Source: Synchiropus splendidus (lineage: Eukaryota > Chordata > Actinopteri > Syngnathiformes > Callionymidae). Taken from it: DNA of 64,000 nucleotides. The DNA lies in the NCBI RefSeq assembly GCF_027744825.2, contig NC_071335.1:30393501-30457500 (forward strand). The letters are read 5' to 3'. The position numbers were made by a program, and so were the translations under genes. The notes beneath the pieces are model-generated. The model had not been told where the DNA came from and did not search any database. It saw only the letters and a program-made list of their open reading frames with translations. Of the stretch, positions 52,601 through 63,184 are shown piece after piece (position 1 is the first letter of the stretch; every line of letters starts with the position of its first letter).

Positions 52601-53202
52601 AGGACGAGCTTCAGACAGAAGACCAGGCTGCCATTTTGAAAGAGATAGAGGAGCAAGAGGTCGGTGCAAGCGTTTTATGTTGGGGTCTTCTTGCGTCCAC
52701 AAGGTGGTGACACTGAGTGGGGCGTTCAGAGTGACTGGGAGGAGGCCATGGGACAGACCCAGGGCTTGCTGGTGAACCGAGATCTCTCAGTTGAGAGCAA
52801 AGTGTAAACATAGTAACACATTTGACTCAACAAAACAATTTTGCTCAGCAAAACTGTGTTTGATAAAAAAAAATACTATAGAGTCATATTTATATGATGT
52901 TAATCTCATGAGTCTATATTTCCGAGTAGTTTTTCATCAAAGTTGAGGAGGAGCTGCCGGATTACAACACGCGGGTCAAGCTGCCGGACGACGACACAGA
53001 GGAGCTTCGCCGAGGTGGTGAGTCATGGTGAAAGCATGTGGTTATCCTGGCTTCTATGATTGTAACCGCTCATATCCCAGAGGACGAGAGCGAGGAAGAG
53101 GACGCTAACATCGTCACACGGGAAGCCTTGAAGAATCAGTCCCAGCAGATTATTGAGTCCAGGTCCAAGAAGAAGCATTGGGCCAAGAAGGGCAAGTTCT
53201 GA
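49665..53202 (+). CDS. odad3: Outer dynein arm docking complex subunit 3 (CCDC151), copy 1
   Basis: A coiled-coil axonemal protein needed to anchor outer dynein arms on motile cilia; loss in human causes primary ciliary dyskinesia. Twelve exons: 49665-49734, 49952-50082, 50207-50368, 50435-50536, 50637-50762, 50830-50952, 51026-51163, 51255-51415, 52269-52425, 52510-52659, 52930-53017, 53081-53202, giving 509 residues. The sequence is rich in Glu, Lys, Gln and Leu with heptad character nearly throughout. Matches to human ODAD3 in pattern include HKIELLERDR plus YESSQ near the N-terminus, LENRLKKTQ mid-protein, and the block from FQQIKEATG to LEDIKYSGEA-like (here FEDIKYSGEA). It ends in an acidic stretch (DESEEEDANIVTR) and a basic tail. 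It is shorter than the human protein at the N-terminus. AATAAA at 53451-53456. Confidence 0.9.
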
Positions 53203-54430
53203 GAGGCACGTCGCAGCATGATGGATATGTTTTTGTGATGTAAATTTCAGGTAATTTTTTACAGTTAGTCAGTTGTTTACTAACACATAAAATAGCCTTG
53301 AACTGAAGTTTAAACTACAATTTGTTAAAGAAAAACTCATGATGTTGGGGAGTTAAAGGCAGAAGGAGCGGCCTGCTGACTGCATTGGAACAATGTTGGA
53401 GAAACATGGATGGTGGAATGAAAGGAGCAGGGTTGGTGGATGCACAGTTAAATAAAATGTAAGGAGAGAGAATTGAAGTTTAAGCATGGATGAAGCACCG
53501 AATGATAAACAAAGTAATAAAAAGGGGACATTAGTAGGAAGGAAAGATGAGGGGTGAAAGGCAACTGGACTGAGGGAAAAACAAAGAAGAAAACAGTAAA
53601 GAAGTGAAAGAAATGATAAATCAATACTAAAGTAGAAGGGACAAAAGGATGAAGAAAGAGTGTAAGAAGAATGTAGATGCCATGGTGATTAAAAGGAGAC
53701 ATGGACAAGGAAGGAGAAAATGGAAATTGAAATATGGAAAATACAGAAAGAATAAAGGAACAAAATAATAAAATGAAATACAAGATGGTTGGAATAAAGA
53801 AAGAAAAAGATGAAAGTGATAAACAATGGAAGACAAAGGAATGGTGTAAGAAAGACTTTAAGGGAATGAGGAAAAATTGAATCAATAAATAATAATAATA
53901 ATAATCGGAGTTAAAATCTATTCGAACGAGAGATAGTGGAAGGAAAACCGTTGCGGTAGAAATGAAGGAATAAAGGGATGAAGAAAACACATTTTTCTGT
54001 CAAATAAAGTCTTCTCACTCAAATCTGTGGTGTCATTGTAAAGTGAGCATGTTTCAGAGACACACAACCAGCCAGGATGCATACAGGTTGTTGCTCTGTC
54101 AAGACCTGAGTGAACCTTCTCCAGTTGACAGGACCAAAGAGGGGCTTCCTGCCCAGGGTTCCAACGTGCGAAATCCCAAAGTGATCGCCATCGGTTGGAC
54201 AGAGCCATGTGGCGCTTACAGGAAAGCTTCATCTGTGGAAGGAAGTTTGGGTTCATGTAACCTTTCTTGTCTTTTTTACGAGATCAAAGTGACAGATTTA
54301 TCAACAAAGTCATCGCTGCACCGGGCAAATATAAGTAAATGTTGTAATAATAACAAGCATAAATGGCTAGAGGTCGGTGTAGAGCCTGTATTTTGTTTCT
54401 TCCTGCTGGAGTAATTTACAGGCTGCTGAA
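53203..54430. other. Spacer between the two odad3 copies
   Basis: Carries the 3'UTR of copy 1, an A/G-rich tract (about 53440-53900) whose C/T complement makes a long Phe/Ser-rich artefactual frame, and the upstream region of copy 2. I found no GTTGC...GCAAC-type X-box in the 450 bases before the copy 2 ATG. A 123-codon frame (54043-54414) has no recognisable domain. Confidence 0.45.
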
Positions 54431-57400
54431 ATGGCGGGCACCCAGGATCCACACAAACATGCGCAATGCGAGGAGATGCAGAGGAAAATTGAACTTCTGG
54501 GTAAATTCCAATGAACAATTCCTTCATAATTGAATGTTCTTTGAATTGTTTACAAAAACACAACACAACAACAGTGGATATAGTGGCACTTTAGTTCACA
54601 CTTGCATCTTGTTGTGATGTATTAGCGATGTTCATGGAACCCTCCACGTGTCTTGAACATGCTCCCTTGCGCACTAGTCCATCGGAAAGATAAAGGCATG
54701 ACAGCCTGTGTCTTCCAGAGCGCGACAGAACCGCAGAATATGAGACGTCACAGGCTCTTCTGAAGAAGAAGAAAGACAACATCCGCCAGCTGAGGGAAGA
54801 GAACAGGAAGCTCTATAAGAAAGTTATAGAATCTGATTTTGACCCCTCGGTGGGTAACACACACACGCACGCACACACAGAGTTTAAATACATTCTAAAG
54901 CTGTTTTAGAGTTGGTGTTTTACTGGTCCCAAAACTGTCTGATCATGGTTCGAAAACAAAATAGAACACAACGACATGTCAATCTTAAACCAAATTTTTA
55001 ATTTGTCTATATAAAAATCAAATAAAAAATATTACATCAAAAGTTTGAATAAAATCAAAATCAAGTTTTAATCTGAATCGTAAATCTAAATAAAATATTA
55101 AGAAAATATAAATTTGAATAGATATTAAATCTAAATTAAAAAATGAAACTATAAAAGCTATATAAAACAGTAAATCTAAATCTGGAATTTTTACTCAATT
55201 TAGATATTAAATCTAAAAAAAAATGTAAGTCTAATTACAACTCCATTGCCATGAAAGCTGGCAATCTTTTAACCCGGTTAACCTGGTGAGTGTGCGTAAC
55301 TTGCAGTCTTCTACAGTGGAGTGTAGCACATCATCTCCACCTGTCGGTCAAAAGGTAGAATTACCATTCGTAAGAGGGGCCATGTACCACTCATCCCTCA
55401 GATCAGCCGAGACAAACTGGTGCGCAAGATCATGGAGAAAACAAATCGCCTCAACGCCATGAAGCACAGAAATAAGACCTGGAAGAGCCAGCTGGAGAAT
55501 ATGAAGAAGGAGTACCAGAGGATGAAGCCCAAAGGCAACCTCGGTCTGCCCGACGATGCCATGGTAAGTTGCCCTAAAACTCTCTTGTGACCACCGATCA
55601 TAGTGTTCAATGAGGGCAGCGTCTTTGATGTCTCTGCTCTCAGAAACTTCGTGATTTGGACACCAGACTGAAGAAAACTCAGCTGAAAATCGACGAGGCT
55701 GAAGACTTGCAAACCTACTACATGAAGGTCAAGAGACACTTACAGGTGAATGAGGACTGGGACGTCATAAATGATAATCCAAATGAACGACAATCCAGGA
55801 GTTTGAAGCTTCGGTTCTCCACTGACCACCGTGCTGACAGCTGGCTCCTCCAGTTCCTGTGAGCCCCTCTCAGATTTTCTTGCATCTCTAACCTTCTTAT
55901 TTGCTCATGGCCAGGAGGAGAGTGTCTGCTTCCAGAGCCAACTGGACAGTCTGCAAGACGAGATCACTCGGGACAAAAAGGAGCTGACAAGCTTGGAGGT
56001 CATGAACAAGAAAGCCCAGATGGCTAAAGACACCGTGAAGGTGAACTTCTGTTACAGCTCTTTTATCTATGCATTATGATCCTTGAAAGTTATACCATCA
56101 TTGTCGCAGGCTGAGTTGCAACAGCAGGAGGAGCTTCTCTCCAAAGAGCGACAAGAGCGGGATAATTTCATAGCAAGCTACAACAGGAAGATCGAGGAGA
56201 GGAAGGCTCGAGCCAGACGACAAGCCAAAAAAGTGAGACGTGACCCTGGGTGTTCACCATAACAAGGATTCTGTATTTGTCATGCAGTATATTGGAGTTG
56301 ATTCATTTGCTCCGCGCAGAACCAAAGAGGAAGTGCTGCGTCTGATGACATGGTCACCACTTGGGAGGAAGATAAAAACACAGCCGTGCTAGAGACTTTC
56401 CAGCAGATCAAAGAGGCTATTGGAGTCAGGGACGCTGAGGTCTGAAGCTGCCAAAATAATGTTCTGCTCCACCTCAAAGTGTGCTTTGTGTAAACCAACT
56501 TTTTCTACCAGGATCTGGTTCAGAAGTTTAGCTCTCAAAAGAAAACCCAGGAGCATCTGGAGAAGATGAAGGAAGAGAGCGTGAAAGTGCTCATGCATCT
56601 GAAGAGGCGGAGGGAGCAGCTGCTCCAGCAGTTTGAAGACATGAAGAATGCTGAAGAAGCAGACAACTCCAGGTCACACAATACTCATTTAACAAAAGCA
56701 AAACTCCCACCAGCGAATCAACCAATGAACATTTCTCATTTAAACTTATGATGATTCAGAGTTGTTAAGTCCAAACTTGAAGTCACCATCAGTGAGCAGC
56801 AGTATGGTTTCATGCCAAGACAGAGCACCACCGTTGTTTGCATTCAGGATATTGGTCCAGAATCTCAGAAGGAATTGCATCCGCCGAACACTTAGTTCCT
56901 AGAGCAGTAATGTTTGAGCATTGTGGAAGAGGGTGGTGCAGGACACGTATGAGGACAGTGAGACAGGGGTGAGGTACACTATAGTACTATTACAGAAGAG
57001 ATCAGCTCCTTGCAACAGACCAGGCTAGGGAAGAGCCACCTAAGGAACATGTTTGCTGATGATATAGTGATCTGTAGTGAACAAAGGTGGTGATGTGAAG
57101 GAAAGAGATGAAGATTTTAAAAGTATTTTGGGGTCAGACATCGGATAAAAGAGCAGGCAGGGTAAAACGGAGTGAAGAGAAAGACAACACACATTTATTG
57201 TATGAAGATATGTAAGAAGATAGGTGCGTAATGTGACTTTGTAAATCATGCCGCGAGTGAGTGTGTTGTCCATAACAGTGCTGTACATATTTAGTTAGCG
57301 TTGTCATCACATGACCAGCATCTTAGTCTGGTTATCCACACATGATAGAGGTATGTTGATGACAATATTTCATTGACAAAAACAGAATAATTGGTGCAGA

Positions 57401-58476
57401 CGTTCACTGCCTGTGGCATGAATTGCCGTGTAAACTCAATTGTCACAGCACATCTCTAGTCATTTGAAGACAAAGTCGATAAAATAAAACAAGTGAAGGA
57501 TGCAAGAAAGGTTTGTGAAATGAAATGTTTGTGCGTTTCCCAGAGAGCTGCGGAGTCTGGAGGAGAGCGAGCAGAATCTGCTGGTTGAGGTCCAAAGGTT
57601 CGATGCAGCCACTGACCAGCGGGACAAGGTTTTCAAAATCCTCAGCACTGTTCGGGCTGGAGTGCGGCACATCGCAGACAAACTTCAACAAGTTCCACTT
57701 GTAAACCTCAACAACAAGGCAGTGTACTCAGCCACTGGTTTGTTACTTGAACACTTGTGGTTGGACCCGCAGGTGCAGGAGGTTTACCCCGAAGTGTCTC
57801 CGGACTCAGACCAGTACGTGTTGGTGCAGATGATCCAATGTGAGATGAAGCTGAAACTACTACAAGGGGAACTTGAAGGAGAAGATGAGGCTGATATTTT
57901 GAGGGAGATGGAAGAACAAAAGGTGAGACTCTCTAGAAGTCATGTGACTGCTGTGTTGCTGGGTATCATTTGCCAGGAATGTTATAATCTCCTCCTGTTT
58001 TGGTGCAGTTCTTCATGAAAGTAGAAGAGGACCTGCCGGATGAGAACACACGAGCGAGGCTGCCTGATGACGAGACGCTTGAGATTCATGAAGAGGGTGA
58101 GTTGGAGGGCAAAAACACGAACACACGTTGACCTTTGACCATTGCCCCTCATTCAAAATGTCTCTGGTTGTACTCCAGAGGTTGAAAGTGACGAGGAAGA
58201 CGCTAACATTGTCACCAAGGAGGAACTGAAGAACAGGTCCAATCAGATCATCGAGGCCAAGTCACAGATAAAACATCGTTCCACAAATGGTTCGTACAAG
58301 TATTCAAAATATCTTCTCAGCGGCCATTCATTTTACAAACTGATCATTTGTGTTTTAATGTACTAATCATTGGAAATTTGTCTCTTACTTATATAGAAGT
58401 CGGAATCAGCCGTTATCTTGGGGGCGAAGCTTTAGAGGACCATCTGAGTGGAGTCAAAAATACGGGTGATAAATGA
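54431..58476 (+). CDS. odad3: Outer dynein arm docking complex subunit 3, tandem copy 2
   Basis: A second odad3 gene in the same orientation. Exons: 54431-54500, 54719-54849, 55402-55563, 55644-55745, 55915-56040, 56110-56232, 56320-56439, 56512-56672, 57544-57700, 57773-57922, 58009-58096, 58179-58289 and a probable last exon 58397-58476, giving about 526 residues. Exons 1-6 and 8-11 have exactly the same lengths as copy 1 (70, 131, 162, 102, 126, 123, then 161, 157, 150, 88); exon 7 is 120 instead of 138. Shared words include KLRDLxxRLKKTQLK, EESVCFQSQLD and FIASYNRK. All frames are open and all splice sites canonical, so it looks functional rather than a pseudogene. The C-terminus is uncertain: without the last splice the frame stops at 58366 with a different, hydrophobic end. 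Divergence from copy 1 is large, so the duplication is not recent. Confidence 0.88.
55000..55230. repeat. Degenerate AAATCTAAAT-type tandem repeat
   Basis: AT-rich sequence in the odad3 copy 2 intron 54850-55401 in which the words AATCTAAA, AAATCTAAAT and TAGATATTAAATCTAAA recur irregularly. This looks like a decayed minisatellite or low-complexity tract. Confidence 0.5.
56780..57090 (+). mobile_element. Decayed non-LTR retrotransposon reverse-transcriptase fragment
   Basis: Within the odad3 copy 2 intron 56673-57543, translated pieces in shifted frames match LINE reverse transcriptase: EQQYGFMPRQSTT (about 56794-56832), RVVQDTYEDSETGVR (about 56931-56975) and the catalytic FADDIVICS motif (about 57052-57078). 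Frameshifts and deletions separate them, so the element is dead. The family is of the RTE/Jockey-like kind common in fish; I cannot be more exact. Confidence 0.75.
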
Positions 58477-61400
58477 GACAGGAGGTGAAGAAGCACCACG
58501 GGGACGAGGAAGGAGCCCTGTGGAACACCACGAGAGAAAAGTTGAATCATCTGGCACTTTGATCAACAGAGTGTGTACAATGTATTTGTTCAGCCAAAAA
58601 TATATATCTGGCAACGTGAAGTTTTAGGAACAATTCAACTTGAAACAATGTATTCTAAATGTTTTCAGCTACACAAACACTAGTAGTTTGTGTGAAGTAT
58701 CACTCTCAAAACCTTCAACAGGTGGGAACATACAGTATATAGATTTGCCTGGTTCCAAATACCACATGACATCATTAGTCATTGATTTACTGTAGAAGTA
58801 TTGTAATGTTTTCAGTCATAGCAGGAGTAGTTTTTTTTCAGTTCCATTCATTGTCACTTACTTGTGGCTCCTCATAGTTTACATACTCTATTTGCTTCAT
58901 CATTGATAAAGATCAAGATGGAGCAGAGTGAAAAACAGTTCTGGTTTCTGCCTCAATTGTGTTTTTGTTCACATTTCTTTTTGCAAACAGATGCCCCTTA
59001 TTTTTTTATATATATAGTTATGGTTTTAAAGCTGAATGTGGATGCATCTGTTTTTGTTTTTTTTTAAATGTAATTTTTAAAAATGTATTCGTGTCATGAT
59101 TCTTATGCTCTTGTTGGCCATCCAAGTAATTTCTGCCACAGCTTTTTAGGTTAAAAATAATAAAAATAAAATAATAGTATAAATAATAAATATATAATAT
59201 AAATAATAAAATACTAATATATAATAATAGTAATAAATAGTAAATAATAAAATTAAATTCATTGTGGTGTTCAGCCCTATTGCCACTGAGTTCCTTTTTT
59301 TCCCCTCTGTATATTTCCATCTTATATTTCCATTGTATCTTCTCTGTTAATCGACATTATTTATTAGTTTTTGCCACATCTCTGCTACTTAACTAATTTT
59401 GGCTCTGTACAAACTGTCCATTGAGAAAACCAAACAGTAGCCGTTGAACATCTTGGCTGTTCAAAATGTACTGAGTGTATTGCCATCAGGTTCTGTGTGA
59501 CATTATTTCCTCTTAGCTTCCTGATCGATTCGGCATCAACCTTTGTATTTTTCACGGGTAAATTGTGTTCCATTTCTCGGTGTGACTCAGAACCTGAGGT
59601 GACGTTCTGCGGACGACCGCAGCAACACCTTAAAGCACTTGTGCTATGTGCTGCCTCCAGGCTTGTCCTGCCACTCTGCCCAAACAAGTTGATGGACCTG
59701 TTTTTAACACTTGACTTCTCGCTAAATCAAACGTACAACCTCCCCAATGTCCTTGTGCAAAGTCCAAGAATGTTCTGTACCTTTTGTGGTGAAGCTCATT
59801 ATTTTCTTATCTACCTGTTCTCAGTAAAATCCTGTTTGAAAATGTGTTGTTTGTGTTTAAGCTGTCCAAATTATTGCTGCAGAATTGTTTTATATTGTTT
59901 GTTTGTCGTTGTTTTTCCCTTGTTGTTACCTCACATGTATTAAATTATAAATAATATCTGTATTTAATATTAATAATATCAATTACTTTTTTGTTCTTGT
60001 TTTTTTAATGCTGTTAGTAAAATGCAACTTAAGTGTCTTTTGTATATTTATCTTGAATGACAAAGCACTTTAATTTAATTCAGAATGTGCCCATGTAATG
60101 TTAAGTTTGTGGAATGATATAAAATTACAAATTGATGTGAAACACTTCCAAATAAAAAAAAAAAACGTATTTGGTGTTAGAAAAACAGCCTGTGGTTTAG
60201 ACATATGTCTTTCATGAATATTTAACATTGTTTATTTTATTACTTCGTCCTGCGTTAATGACGTCGGCCAGTCCACTCCCAATCGTTGACGCCTGTTTCA
60301 CCATGTTTCTACCATCTTACCCTATTTTAGCGCTTCTGAAATGTTAGACTCATGATCATATACATTGTTTACCTATTTTTTTCCCCTCAATTCAAGCAAG
60401 CAATTGTGCTAGAATGTCGTGAAAGATAACTGTATGGGGATTCGGTTTGATGACGTCACGGCGTGAATGACAGGAAGCGACATGAGGCGGAATAAAGCCT
60501 TATGAATCACTGCGGAACATTCCGTCACTTGAGGAATGTAGCCAGAGGAGGGAGGAGGGAATTCTCTGGCTCACACACCCACATGCTGCTCAGCATCACT
60601 GTCCTCCACACCGATCTCGCTCAGTCACGCTGTGTCATCTGCGCCTCTTCTCTTCGACCTGGGCTTCTGCCGCTCGGAACACGGACCGGGCCACACCACC
60701 CCACTTCAACAGCTGAGTTGCTTTATTCACTTGGTCAGGTTTTAGGGTTTTTTTTTTTTTTTTATCGTCGTGTTAATGCTACGCTAATGCAGTTTTTCAC
60801 TGACTTATATGGATGTTTTAGCCAAAAAAAATGCAACATGCAAAACGTGTCCAGTTTTGTACTTTTCCTTTTGTTATTTTCAGTTATTTTATCTGTTATT
60901 TGAAACCTGCACGTGTGGCTCCATACCACAGTATGGTGGGCTTATTTGCTTTACATGACATTAAGGTGTTCCTCTGAGTTATTTGTTTATCAGTTGGTGA
61001 TCAGTCAGTCAGAGATCAGCTGATCTGCTGGAAGCCAGTGAGAACCTGGGGCCAACTCCAGGCCAAAGATAACAGCACAGAAGAGAAGGATTGCGGTCCA
61101 CCTCAAGGCTGCTCTGGGTCAGGGATGCTCGAAGCTTAATTCTACAGACTGCAGAGCCTTCAGTGAATGTATATGCATTGTTTGACCCATGTCTTGGACT
61201 GAGTCTAAAATTTCGATTGAATTGAGTTGGACACTCGGGTGTATTTTACGACAACACTGTCCTTCAGCAGCATGACTGTGTCTCAGTCTGGTGTCATTCT
61301 GAGCCCATATGCAAACAACAGCTGCACTGAGAAAAAAGGACTTAACTCAAAAGTGTAGTATTTTCTGCTCTGTTTCACCATCTTTTGCTATGAAACTTTG

Positions 61401-61648
61401 GGACTTTGAAGTTTGGACAAAGACCGCTTTTTAGTGGGTATTTCCTGAATGTGATAACAGGACTTTTTGAAAGGCTTGTAGTTGCAAGTGTGTGCTGTGT
61501 TCTTTTGATCCCAAAAATCTTGTTATGGCTGCTGAACACCACAACGGGTCTGTAACAAACTGCTCTCACGCTCTCCCTCTCAGATGATGCAGCCGGCGCG
61601 GGGGTGATCTGACGTGCAGTGTGGGCAGAGAGCCTGATAGCGTGGGAG
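58477..61648. other. Region after odad3 copy 2, no clear gene
   Basis: AT-rich, with a (TAA)n-like tract at about 59150-59250 and a T run near 60748-60763. At 60451-60458 a perfect CRE (TGACGTCA) is followed by an ETS-like CAGGAAGCG and GC-richer sequence to about 60740, which could be the promoter and a noncoding first exon of the gene whose coding exon begins at 61649. A 148-codon open frame (59497-59943) lacks an ATG start and looks like chance. Confidence 0.4.
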
Positions 61649-61816
61649 ATGAAGACTGTCCTGCCAGTGTGTGGAGGAGACTCCTACGGCTTCCGTTCCA
61701 GGATGAAAAAGCTTTTATGGCACCGGCCCAGTCACTTGGTGGACTTGAATATGGACGCCGAGACTGGAGTCTGGCTCAGGAGTTTCCAGCTCCTGGATAC
61801 TGACGGCCAGTGTGAG
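61649..61816 (+). CDS. First coding exon of a partial gene, possibly rgl3/RalGDS-like
   Basis: An ATG at 61649 opens 56 codons to a strong donor (TGTGAG|gtaagc, 61816/61817) in phase 0. A stop lies in frame upstream (61610-61612). The peptide starts MKTVLPVCGG and contains a Lys/Arg-rich stretch and the segment VWLRSFQLLDTDGQCE. The rest of the gene would lie beyond the right edge. In human the gene next to ODAD3 is RGL3, and the RalGDS N-terminal exon has a roughly similar SFTQLDPD ending, so a RalGDS-family guanine exchange factor is my best guess. That rests on synteny and a short resemblance only. Confidence 0.35.
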
Positions 61817-63001
61817 GTAAGCCAAAGCTGTAGGGTTTTCATGTGACAGGAGTCAGAGCTATCAGTTTACTTCAGGGACACTCAGATGTTGCAGGTGTTT
61901 GCCTGTTCTCTAACTAGTGAAGTGCTCATTCACGCATGGTCAGGAGAAAAAGGCAGCTTAGATTCAACAGCTCTACTGCCTCTAAAAAAAAAAAACAAAA
62001 AAAAAAAACGGACACATAAAAAATTATTTTTGACATACGTGGAATGCTTTGTATGCAAAGGAATTTCCAACGGACCTTAACCCGTGAAGGCCAACAGGAC
62101 TTTGACGCAGTTTTTTTCTGCTTCAGTTCACCATTATTTTTATTTGAAACACATCTATTTACTTGAAAATACTCTGGTAGAGTGAGCATAATGGGACGAG
62201 CATGGAAAAATAATGGATTAAAGTTAGTTTCTTTCCCCTTAGTTTGATACCTTTCCACAGTTGAAGACTAACACTGGATAAGATATGTTTTGGCGTGATA
62301 TGTGACATAACTCTAGAGATGAATAAGTGAATAAGACTTTCCTACACGAAGCTATAAACCCAGTCAGGCAACTTCCATTTACACATATGGGCGTGACCGC
62401 TTTTTGACCTTTGAGTATAGTTTCTAAGTAATGTTATTGCACAATATTTGTAGCGCATTTACAGATGAATGAGATGCAAAAAACACACGTTCATTAAAAA
62501 ATGAACTTTTTATTTTTTATTGTAACAAAGAAAGGGGGCGTATAGTTCTTTAATTTCCTGGTGTGATCTTGTTCTTGTGTCGGGGGACTTTTAATCCTTT
62601 TGATACTTCTGGGTGTGCGGAGGTTGACAGGGAGCATGCAATGTCCTTGTGGTTTCACCGCCGTACATTTAGATCATAGGACGGGCATGTGGTGATGGTG
62701 GTTTGGCATCACCTGTCAACCACCACATCATCATTCATGTGTCTAATGAGTCATAATTGGGACAGTTTCTCTTCCTCCTCGTTTACTGGATGAGTGAGGG
62801 ACAAAGATGCTGCAGACGTGGGGGGGAAACCCATTAGAGGAACTGAGACCTCATTCTTTGTGAGGCCCATTAAAACTTGCTCTTGTGTGTTTTGTTTATG
62901 CCCAGAGTTTTAGCATCCACTACGCTGATTCTGTTCCCACTTACACACTGGCATTTCCATTGTTCGGCTGGTTAAAATAATGGTACCATTGCGACCCAAA
63001 T

Positions 63002-63050
63002 GGATTAGATTAGATTAGATTAGAGTAGATGGCCTTTATTAGTCCCACAT
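63002..63050 (-). mobile_element. LINE-type 3' tail
   Basis: Read on the minus strand, the sequence is GGGACTAATAAAGGCCATCT followed by repeats of AATCT. An AATAAAG-ATCT end followed by a short tandem tail is the usual 3' end of fish non-LTR elements. Only the terminus is visible. Confidence 0.5.
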
Positions 63051-63141
63051 TTACCAAACATTCCTCAAACCACGTTTTGAGCAATTCTCATTTAAAGTTT
63101 AAAAACATTTACACTTTTCAAAACTTTACCCATATATTTTT

Positions 63142-63142
63142 C

Positions 63143-63174
<32 letters not shown>

Positions 63175-63184
63175 ATATATATAC
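63142..63184. repeat. (TA)n microsatellite
   Basis: Two short perfect TA runs separated by TTTATATTTATA, in AT-rich DNA. Confidence 0.85.

Noticed and set aside
53448..53990. 180-codon minus-strand frame rich in Phe, Ser and Leu
   Set aside because: It is the complement of an A/G-rich tract, with no domain, splice signals or conserved look; the plus strand is the 3' flank of odad3 copy 1.
54043..54414. 123-codon plus-strand frame between the odad3 copies
   Set aside because: It begins with an ATG but has no recognisable domain and lies in the spacer or leader of copy 2; more likely chance or untranslated leader.
59497..59943. 148-codon Cys/Leu/Phe-rich plus-strand frame
   Set aside because: Starts at GTG, no ATG context, composition like translated AT-rich 3'UTR.
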